NCBI GenBank assembly: GCA_001662425.1
Contig: BDDC01001844.1
Coordinates: 6,869-19,472, forward strand
DNA length: 12,604 nucleotides
Direction: 5' to 3'
DNA from: Chlamydomonas sphaeroides
Lineage: Eukaryota; Chlorophyta; Chlorophyceae; Chlamydomonadales; Chlamydomonadaceae
Shown here: positions 1 to 7,073 of the stretch, in pieces
Numbering within the stretch: position 1 is the first letter of the stretch
How the letters are laid out: each line of letters begins with the position of its first letter
Made by a program: the position numbers and the translations under genes
Notes under the pieces: generated by a model
The model's input: the letters and a program-made list of their open reading frames with translations, nothing else
Database searches by the model: none
What the model was told of the DNA's origin: nothing

Positions 1-48
1 AGCAGCGCAGGCCACTACCGACGGTGACCCACGGGGCCGGTGGCTCAC

Positions 49-3000
49 CCGGACATCAAAGACGGTGACGTTGCGGATGGTGAGCGGCGGGAGGGGCGGC
101 GATGGGGGAGCGGGCGGCGGCGGGAGCCCGGGGCTGAGGGCTGAGGGTGAAGGCGAGGACGAAGGCGCCGGCTTGGGTGCCGGCTTGGGAGCAGGCGAGG
201 GCGAGGGCGCCGGCTTGGGGGCCGGCTTGGGGGCCGGCGAGGGCGAGGGCGCCGGCTTGGGGGCCGGCTTGGGGCCCGGCGAGGGCGAGGGCGAGGGCGA
301 GGGCGCCGGCTTGGGGGCCGGCTTGGGGGCCGGCGAGGGCGAGGGCGCCGGGTTTGGTACCGGCGAGGGCGAGGGCGCCGGCTTGGGGGCCGGCTTGGGG
401 GCCGGCGAGGGCGAAGGCGCCGGCTTGGGGGCCGGCTTGGGCGCAGGCGAGGGCGCCGGCCCTGGAGTGGCGGCGGGCTCAGGCTCCGGCGCTGGCGAGG
501 GGGCCGGCGACGGTTCTGGCTCTGACGAGGGGACCGGCGAAGGCTCCGGCTCTGACGAAGGGGCCGGCGAGGGCTCCGGCTCTGACGAAGGAGCCGGCGA
601 AGGCTCCGGCTCTGGCGAAGTGGCCGGCGAAGGCTCCGGCTCTGGCGAAGTGGCCGGCGAAGGCTCCGGCTCTGGCGTGGGTGTGGTGGGAAGTGGTGCT
701 GGCGATGGGAAGGGTGCTGAGGCCGGCTTGGGCGGCTTGGGCGGAAGGAAAGGAGCCAGGGGTGGCTTGGGTGGTTTAGGAGGAAGGGGTGGAGGGGATG
801 GCGGAGCAGGTGGCTTTGGGGGCAGGAGGGGCGGCTGGGGTGGCTTGGGCGGTTTGGGCGGCAGGAGAGGTACAAAGGGCCGCTTGGGCGGCTTCGGTGG
901 AAGGAGCGGCACCAGCGGCGGCTTTGGCGGTGTGGGGGGCTTTGGCGGTGATGGCGGCCAGGGAGGCAGAGGTGGGGGCGACGGGGGCTTGGGGGGCGAC
1001 GGCGGTGCAACTGGAGGTCGCGAAGGCACCTGACACGGGAGGCACGGGTCGACTGTTAGAACTGCTGCCAACAATGGGCACGCCCCCGATGCGTGGGCTG
1101 CCGGGCTGAGGTCCGGCAGACCGCTGTCCTTATGGCCCTCGCCCCCGGGGACAGAAGCTGCGGTGCCAACACAATCCTGCGCCCCGAAGTCAGCAGGCGC
1201 TTGCGGTCCTCACCTTGGGTGGCTTGGGAGGCGCCAAAGGTCGCAGGGGAGGGAAGGGTGGCTTGGCGGGAGGCTTGGGTGGCTTGGGAGGCGCCAGAGG
1301 CCGAAGAGGAGGGAAGGATGGCTTGGCGGGAGGCTTGGGCGGCTTGGAAGGCGCCAGAGGCCGAAGAGGAGGGAAGGACGGCTTGGCGGGAGGCTTGGGC
1401 GGCTTCGCTGGTGGCAGCGGCCTCTGGGGAGGAATTGCCGGCTTTGGAGGGGGCTTCGGAGGCTTGGCTGGCGGCAGGGGCCGCAGCGGAGGGAAGGATG
1501 GCTTGGGAGGGGGCTTGGGAGGTTTGCCTGGAGGCAGGGACGCCTTCGGCGCAAGCGCAGCCGGCGGCTGTGCCTCTGGCTCTGGCTCTGGCTCTGGCTC
1601 CGGCCGTGGCGCGGGCTCCGGCGTGGGGGCAGGCGAGGGCCAGGGCGCCGGCTCAAGAGCTGGTGATGGCGATCGCGTTGGGAACGGTGAGGGCGGGTAC
1701 GCTGGCGTGGGCGCTGGTGAGGGAGACGAAATAGAGCTGGGGGCAGGCGGAGGCGAAGGTGCTGGCTTGGGGGCTGGCTTGGGCGAGGGCGCCGGCTTTG
1801 GGGCAGGCGAGGGCGCAGCCAGCGGCAGCGGTAGCATCGGAGGCTTGGGGGGTACTGGCGGCTTGGGCGGCTTGGGCGGCTTGGGCGGTGTGGGCGGCTT
1901 GGGGGGCCGAGGAGGCGATGGCGGAATGGCTGGCCGCAACGGCGCCACTGGAGGTCGCACTGGCTGCTTTGGCGGGAATGCCGGCTTGGCTGGCGGCCGG
2001 GGTGGCGCCTGGGGTCAGGTTCAGGTTGCAAGGGCACCGGCCATCAACAGGGGGGCCTGCATGGACGTGCCAGGTGCCGTACAATGCCGAGGACCGCCAG
2101 TCCTCTGCAAGCCCTGCGGCTGGGACGGCCCGCCTGTGGCTCACCTTTGGTGGCTTGGGCGGGGGTGCTGGGGGGAGCGGCGGCCTGGCGGAGGGCTTGG
2201 GGGGCCGGGTCGGGGGCAGCGGTGGCTTGCCTGACGAAGCGTGCTGGGGCTGTGGCGCTGGCCCATGCCCTGGCGCCGGCGATGGGTCCGCCTGCTGAGG
2301 TGCAGGCTCCGGCTGCGGCTGCGGCTGCGGTGCAGACATGGGCTCTACTGAAGGCTCCGGCTGTTGCGCGGACTCCGGTGCGGGCGCGGGCTGTGGCGCG
2401 GGACCGGGCTCTGACAAATGCTGCGGCTGCGGCTCAGCTGCGGGCGTGGGCGCCGGCCCTGGAAAGGGCTCCAGTGCTTGTGTGGGCGCCAGTCCCGGCG
2501 CAATGGCAGGCAGCTGCGCCGCCGCAGGGCCCCTGGGGTAGTTGACAGCAGTGATGGACAGCACCCGAAGGCCGTACACCGCACTCGTCTCGGTCAGCAA
2601 CTCCGCACCGCTCGCCTCGATAAACTGCGAGATAAGATCAGAGGGGGCGTCGGGGACAACAGGGAGGCGCGAACGGCACGCTTTTCGTGGGATGCCGTCC
2701 AATGGGACGAGCGGAATCGTGGGGGTGGCGGCCGCGCAGCTGGCGTTCAGGCACCCTTCCCTCAAGTCCAGCCCCCGGGGCACGTGCCCCCTCGCGCTGT
2801 CGGTTCGTGGCAAGGGCGCCTGTGCCCCTGCCCGCCCAGCCCCCGTGCGCCCCTGCAACCCCTGCGCTCCGCAGCGCCTCACCGGCACCGCCTCCGGCGC
2901 CAGGCCCCCGAAGGTGAGCTGCAGCGATACGGCCGTGTTGTTGGGCCGCCGGCAGTTGAAGAGCGGGATCACGGGCTCGCGGACACGGAGTGCGGAGCGC

Positions 3001-4009
3001 AGCTCCGAGGTGATGCTGGCCTGAGGGGGCGGGCGTCGAAGGCGGCGGCAGCGGGGCAGGCCTTGTGTGTGGGGCCCGAGCTGCTGATGACCCCTCCTAG
3101 CGGGGCCCGCCTCTCGCCTTTCGCTGGCTGACGAACCGCACGGCCCCAGTGACCCAGGAAGGCGAGCAGCGGGGTACGGCAGCCGGGGTGCGGTGGCCCC
3201 CAGCATCACCCCGCCGCACCAGCAGCCGGGTCTGCAGCGCCCGGTTGAGCGACAGCACGGAGCACGTGACGTTGGCGTAGGTGAGCAGGCCCTGCGGCAG
3301 GCGGGGGCAGGAGAGGGGGGGTGGATGGGTGGCAAGCGCAAGGTGTGGCAGGACGTGTTGAGGAGTTGGTCGTCGGCCCCCGGGGAAGGGCTGGGGTTCG
3401 TGAGTGACAAGGGGGTGGGAGCCGGTAGCTCAGATGTTGTTCAGCGGGGTGGGTCTGTTGGTGGCTGCACGTTGGCGCAGCCGGCAAGCAACGACGGGAG
3501 CGCTTGGGAGTACCCCTGCGCTGGGCGCATGCGTGCAGCGATGGGTCGACGGCCTCCGTGCACAGGGGGGGACCCCTGCGTCGCTCTTCCGTCGGCGCCA
3601 AGAGACAGCTGGTCGCGGCGGGCCGCAGGCGCTAGGGGAGTGTCTCCCCTGGGCGCAAGAGGCTGGCAGGGCTGCCGGCGAGGCGAGGGGTGGCGGGTCA
3701 CGCACCTCCAAGCCGAAGGAGACCGTGAGGCTGCCCGCCAGGCCGCCGCTCTGCTGTAGTCTGCGCTCCGTGGCGGCCCCTTGGCTGGTGTTGAGGCGGC
3801 ATGCGGGTCATGGTGGTTGTGTGCTGGTCGAGCAATGCGACATGTGACGCTGGCAGGGCCGCTGGTTTAGCTCACCTCGCACAGAATGCACTGGGAGACG
3901 TCGCGACCAGCAGCAAGCCGAAGACCGCGAGCCATCGTCGGGTTCCACCCGCGGGTGCCCGCGCTCCCCGTACACATGCAGGCGCGTCGCTATACGGCGT
4001 CACCTTCAT
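49..4009 (-). CDS. Secreted hydroxyproline-rich glycoprotein, partial (C-terminus beyond left edge)
   Basis: Probable extracellular matrix or cell-wall glycoprotein of a green alga. Proposed exons, in transcript order: 4009-3876, 3784-3706, 3291-3220, 3020-2883, 2819-2145, 2008-1214, 1029-49. They total 958 codons and every junction keeps the reading phase. A seventh intron starts at 48 (GTGAGC) and leaves the window. Residues 1-44 are a signal peptide. Residues 45 to about 239 form a non-repetitive domain I do not recognise, with sequons NVT, NNT and NAS and cysteines in NVTCSV, LFNCRR, LNASC and KACRS. About 700 residues of Pro-rich repeats follow. The last exon ends with TIRNVTVFDVR, apparently the start of a further folded domain. 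The ATG at 4009 was chosen because it alone gives the signal peptide in frame and lies 80 bases below a TATA box. The third donor (3220) is least certain: GTGATG after 3210 or GTGCGG after 3142 are alternatives. The 63-base intron 2882-2820 is also tentative. Chlorophyte HRGPs are known to carry hydroxylated, O-glycosylated prolines; that is inferred here. No pherophorin-type domain is visible in this part. Confidence 0.8.
163..459 (-). repeat. 42-bp tandem repeat coding for PAPKPAPKPAPSPS units
   Basis: On the plus strand the unit is gccggcttgggggccggctt followed by a gggggccggcgagggcgagggc segment, with shorter variants lacking one half-unit. About six imperfect copies lie in the last visible exon of the HRGP. 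On the coding strand each full copy gives 14 residues rich in Pro, Ala, Lys and Ser. Copies differ by single bases and by in-frame 12-bp gains or losses, as expected of a coding minisatellite that changes by slippage or unequal exchange. Confidence 0.85.
496..675 (-). repeat. 30-bp tandem repeat coding for PEPEPSPA(T/P/V)S units
   Basis: Six consecutive 30-bp units with only a few substitutions between them. On the coding strand they read PEPEPSPATS twice, PEPEPSPAPS once, then SEPEPSPAPS variants. Each unit carries two glutamates and no basic residue, so this is an acidic block between two lysine-rich blocks. The two copies nearest 675 are identical over their whole length, which points to recent duplication. 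Confidence 0.85.
1214..1522 (-). repeat. 60-bp tandem repeat coding for 20-residue basic Pro-rich units
   Basis: Five copies end at the donor of the sixth exon. The typical coding-strand unit is PPKPPAKPSFPPLRPLAPPK. The three copies nearest 1214 are nearly identical; the two nearest 1522 differ at several residues (for example AIPPQRPLPP). Each unit has one conserved Phe or Ile and an Arg, unlike the plainer PAPK repeats. The exon closes with PPK directly before GTGAGG. Confidence 0.85.
3876..4009 (-). other. First exon of the HRGP gene, encoding its signal peptide
   Basis: This 134-base exon encodes 44 codons plus two bases. It has a 25-residue leader ending in two arginines, the hydrophobic stretch WLAVFGLLLVATSPSA, and a likely cleavage site after AFCA. 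It ends AG|GTGAGC, a strong donor. The split codon is completed by the C at 3784, after the acceptor CACCAG, giving Ser then QGAATE. This predicts export through the ER. The leader is somewhat long for a signal peptide. Confidence 0.75.
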
Positions 4010-4088
4010 CGTCGCAGGGTGTTTGATGCGGACGCTGTATGGCGAACCGTCTTGTTCGCCAGCGACCTCGCGAGGCGCTTGCTCAAGG

Positions 4089-4116
4089 TTTTATAAGTTG
4101 TCTGCACATTTATATA
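4089..4116 (-). promoter_or_regulatory. Two TATA boxes upstream of the HRGP gene
   Basis: Read on the minus strand, TATATAAA lies at 4116-4109 and TATAAAA at 4095-4089, 100 and 80 bases upstream of the proposed ATG at 4009. They sit in a locally AT-rich stretch within otherwise GC-rich DNA. A start site about 30 bases downstream would give a 5' leader of roughly 50-70 bases. Which box is used cannot be told from sequence. Confidence 0.5.
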
Positions 4117-4133
4117 CTAGTTTGAGAATACAA

Positions 4134-4430
4134 CTAGCATTGCATAAAGCCCGGGGGCGCTTGTCCAGGAACACAAGCTCGGATGGTGGGCGGGTAGACC
4201 GATTGAGCTAGAGAGAGCCGCCGTGGACTCACCAATGAGCTAGAAAGACGCGAGTGCAAGGCTATTAATCTAGGCACATTGAAACCGCCACACTCCCGTG
4301 AATACCGTGGGACGCTGCCCGTGACCACGACAACTCCCGCAGCACCTGCAGCCAGAAGGCTTCCTGCTCCTGTCAGCACCAGAAGCTGGCCCCATCGCTG
4401 GCGCAGGGAGCTCGTCTCGTGTGTGCACAA
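4134..4430 (-). other. Weak ORF with a hydrophobic segment
   Basis: A 98-codon minus-strand frame whose early part contains LLVLTGAGSLLAAGAAGVVVV, long enough to span a membrane, followed by VPRYSRECGGF. It ends at about 4134, only 18 bases above the distal HRGP TATA box. Third-position GC bias is weak and I could not join it in phase to an upstream exon. It may be the last exon of a small unrecognised membrane protein or a chance frame. A second frame at 4573-4373 (MTTATSAVGV start) overlaps it. The stretch 4130-4800 holds no better candidate. Confidence 0.2.
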
Positions 4431-4806
4431 GCGGCAAGGAGGCTGGCAGCCCCATTCTTGCGCCTCGCATAGGCCCGCACGTCCAAAGCCCCGAGGTCCG
4501 CCGAGACGCCTCGGGATTTCGGCCCTCCTCGGCCCTCAGGTGGGACTCCCACGGCGGACGTTGCCGTAGTCATGGCTCAACGGGTGCCGTTTGGAGAAAC
4601 CTGTCCCAGCTGCGCATGTGTGCATGGCTTGCCCCCAAAAGGGGCCACCCAGACCAGACGAACACCGTGGGTCATCATGCGGTCGTAGCTGGGACTATTT
4701 GAGGGGTCTCGGGCACGCTAACCTCCGTGCCCTCACCCCATGGGCCGGACTTTGCCGCCCGAACTGCCTCAAACGGCAGGACCATATCTCCTAACCCACG
4801 CCACCG

Positions 4807-5013
4807 CTAACGCACGCCGCCGCTGCTGCCGCACTTGCTGTGTCGCGGCCGCTTGCGGCGGCCGCTACCATCCCCTCCGCCTCCGCCGCCCGGCCCATCG
4901 CCGCCCGGCCCACCGCCGCCCGGCCCATCGCCGCCCGGCCCATCGCCGCCGCCAGGGCGGAAGCAGGCCAGGCGCTCAGCCCCGAGCAGCTGGAGGCACA
5001 GCAGCAGCAGCAT
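4807..5013 (-). other. Small ORF with signal-peptide-like start and Gly-rich body
   Basis: A 68-codon frame beginning MLLLLCLQLLGAERLACF, then GGDGPGG repeats and a basic end. The leucine run comes from a CAG/CTG repeat and the glycine stretch from a 15-bp tandem repeat, so it could arise by chance. In favour are a TAG stop before any low-bias sequence and an AT-rich stretch just upstream (5040-5100). Read on the plus strand the same repeat gives PPGPSPPG, which also resembles algal wall-protein sequence. I cannot choose between these readings or neither. Confidence 0.2.
4886..4945. repeat. 15-bp tandem repeat, four copies
   Basis: Four head-to-tail copies of ccgcccggcccatcg, one of them with a single T-to-C change (caccg). 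Plus-strand translation in one frame gives PPGPS repeated; minus-strand translation gives GDGPGG. It is separate from the HRGP coding repeats. Confidence 0.85.
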
Positions 5014-6076
5014 GTTCAGAGCAGCGTTGATGTCACGGTCTTGTTACGTAGTGGGTGGAGAGTAAAAGAAATGCTGAAGTTTTAATGGGGGAGGCAGGAG
5101 GGGGGTGGGCAGGACGGAGCGTGTTGCAACAATTGTTGCGCGGCCGGTGTTTCCGCGCTCCGGCGAGGGGAGGAGGGGAATGGGCAGGAGCGTGCTGGTA
5201 CGCTGCCTGTGTTACTACCGCGCAGTCCCGCTGCTGGTGATAGTTACCCATTCACCCGGCCGCCCAGACACCCACCCATAACCCCGCGGCACTCACTCCG
5301 GAAGGGCTCGAGCTGGGCTGAGACGCGGAATGGCCGCTCGGGCGCGCATGGCGTTCGGCGTGCATTCCTGACGCCTGCACGGCTTGCTTTGGGGCCATTC
5401 AAGCCGGGCCCAGGCTTCGCGCGGCGTTCCTTACAACCGCAACCGTGGGCGTACCGGCCACGAGAACCTCGAGCACCGGCCCTCACACCACACGGCCCTA
5501 GCCGCGCACCCCGCACTGGCCCGAGCGCTGCCGCACCTCCCAACAACCAACACCCCTCCCCCACCTCACGCTCCCCGGCTGCCGGCGCCGCCGCCAGCGG
5601 GGCGCAGCGCCGGGTGGTCGCACGCTGCGTGGCGCCCGCGCGCCGCCAGCATGCATGCGCACCGCGGCGCAGCGCGGCCCTGCCCAAGCAGTGCACCCAC
5701 GCCAGCCTCTGCCCTCTGCCGCCGCCGTAGCGGCCGCGGCTGCGCCCAGGCCCCGCAGCGCAGCCGCCGAGCCCGTGTCACACACCCGACCGCAGTGTCC
5801 CCATAGTGCAATGTAGTGCTCATGAATGGCTCGCCAGCCTCCCGCCCTCTCATAAATGGTGGCCGGGGGTCACCGCCGCCCCTCCCCTATGCCGCCCAAG
5901 TGCCGCGCGGGCTGCGGCACCGCAGCCTGGGCTCGCACCCATCGCACCAGCCCCGTAGGGCACCCCCCGCGCACGGGACGCCACCCGCCAGCCGGGCGCA
6001 CAACGCCGGTCCTCTCTACGCCCGACGCCGCAGTTGCACAGCGGCGCCGAGGCCGCAGCAGCCGCTGTCGCAGCCA

Positions 6077-6110
6077 CCTCCGGGGTACCAAGCCCTCCGG
6101 GGTACCAAAC
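6077..6110. repeat. 17-bp direct duplication
   Basis: cctccggggtaccaagc is followed immediately by cctccggggtaccaaac, a tandem pair differing at one position. Each copy carries a GGTACC palindrome. It lies in non-coding sequence and no function is evident. Confidence 0.85.
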
Positions 6111-6883
6111 CAGGCCCCGGCAGGCACCACCGCAGCGCCGGGCCCGCGGCCCCCACCGCACCGTTGCAGCAGCCTGGGCGGTGCGGCAGGAGGCGAGGCA
6201 GGCGCGGCCGCCGGGTGCCTCCTCGGGCCCCACAGCCGCAGAGCTGCCGCAGAGCTGCCTCCAGCCCGCGCCCACCACCAGCGTGGTCGCTCGCTCACAT
6301 TATCAAAACGGTCGTCCCAACACAGGGTAGGGGTTTATCACTAAACAATGCGACTGCACCACAAAGCGACTGTACAACGCGCAGCCTTGGCTGAGCAGCC
6401 GCGGCAGCAGCCACGGCAGCTACCATGGCCCTGGCGGCTGCAGCGCCAGGGCGGGTCTCATTGAGCTGTGCACGCATTTCATAGGAGTAGTAATAGGAGA
6501 CGACACCACAAAGTTGGCCCGGCCGCAGGCATGGCTGCGCCGGCAGTGACAATTGCCGAAACCCCCCACAAACGCATTCGTAGTAGCGCACATCGCACTT
6601 GCACAGGCGCTACAGGCTGACAGCTAGGGCTCTCGCCCGCTACCTTCGGCCCCGCCCGACTCATGAATGTACGGTAAGAGCCCGGCCCGGCGGCAAACCC
6701 ACACAACCCTGTACGGCCCGCTTGCACGCTGTGACGGCCGTCCGGCGGCGCATCAGCTGCAGCCCAGCACTGCCCAGACCTATGCCGCCGCAGCCCCATG
6801 CTGCCGCAGCAGCTCCCCACCTACCCCACATCCGTTGCGACGGACCGCTCAGGCCATGTCATCAATCGTTGAATGCCGCTGTG

Positions 6884-6889
6884 TTTATT
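6884..6889 (-). terminator. Possible poly(A) signal AATAAA
   Basis: AATAAA on the minus strand, 184 bases past the stop codon at 7074. I found no TGTAA, the common chlorophyte signal, between 7073 and 6300 on this strand, so this is the nearest candidate for 3' end formation of the membrane-protein gene. Position and match are the only support. Confidence 0.3.
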
Positions 6890-7073
6890 CCGATGGTGCT
6901 GGCGGGCGCACGGCCAGGCCGCGCCGAGGCCGCCGACTATGGCACCCGTGTGGGGCTGCATGCCGCATGACAAGGGGAGCCCCCGGGTCGCGATGGCGAT
7001 GACGAGCGCAGTGCAACCATGAACACGGTGCTGACCGGCCTCGGGCGGCCCAGCCGCGCCCAGCTCAACACAG

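Larger units (their letters stand above)
82..2531 (-). other. Proline-rich hinge of the HRGP, blocks of alternating charge
   Basis: About 700 residues spread over three exons joined by phase-0 introns at 2144-2009 and 1213-1030. In order: a Pro-Gln-Glu block (APQPQPQPEPAP type), a PPKPP block, another PPKPP block, a PAPSPKPAPKPAP block, an EPEPEPEPEA block, five 20-residue Lys/Arg-rich units, a PPKPP block, six PEPEPSPA units, and finally PAPKPAPKPAPSPS units. Such sequence should form extended polyproline-II helix and be heavily glycosylated in algae; that is inferred from the family. The positive and negative blocks are clearly separated along the chain. The frame is open through all three exons. 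Confidence 0.8.
5014..7073. other. Intergenic region with no confident gene
   Basis: Many long frames are open on both strands, as expected at this GC content, but none combines a sensible start, recognisable domain and phase-consistent splice sites. A minus-strand frame from 5785 (MCDTGSAAALRGL) reaches a GTGAGG donor near 5571 but leads nowhere clear. The stretch 7073 to about 6870 is probably the 3' untranslated region of the membrane-protein gene to its right. A TGTAA motif, the usual poly(A) signal in volvocine algae, occurs on the minus strand near 5426. Confidence 0.4.

Noticed and set aside
163..675. CRISPR-like array
   Set aside because: The repeats are contiguous with no unique spacers, differ between copies, and encode in-frame peptides in a eukaryotic gene.
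45..1010. Minus-strand Arg/Ser/Pro-rich frame of 321 codons
   Set aside because: It is an alternate frame of the same repeats. The Pro-Lys/Pro-Glu frame joins in phase to upstream exons and ends at a proper donor; this one does not.
65..1033. Plus-strand frame of 322 codons, Gly-Glu-Ala repeats (GEGEGAGLGAG)
   Set aside because: It is the reverse complement of the PAPK/PEPEPSPA repeats. Splice sites, phase and family resemblance all support the minus strand, and stop codons are rare in any frame of such repeats.
1190..1213. Read-through of the sixth HRGP exon to a stop (VRTASAC)
   Set aside because: The donor AAG|GTGAGG sits exactly at the end of the repeat, and the following acceptor at 1030 restores a phase-0 Pro-rich frame. 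The stop is therefore intronic.
1215..2234. Plus-strand frame of 339 codons, Gly-rich (GGLGGLGG)
   Set aside because: It is antisense to the PPKPPKPP hinge exons and runs across two well-supported minus-strand introns. No plus-strand start context or domain is present.
49..4009. Calling the large gene a pherophorin
   Set aside because: The hinge resembles that family, but I cannot see the conserved cysteine-rich pherophorin domain in the visible exons. The C-terminal domain is outside the window.
6479..6591. Minus-strand frame starting MRLWGVSAIVTAGAAM and ending in six leucines as a signal-peptide exon
   Set aside because: It runs straight into a stop with no GT donor before it, so it cannot join a downstream exon.
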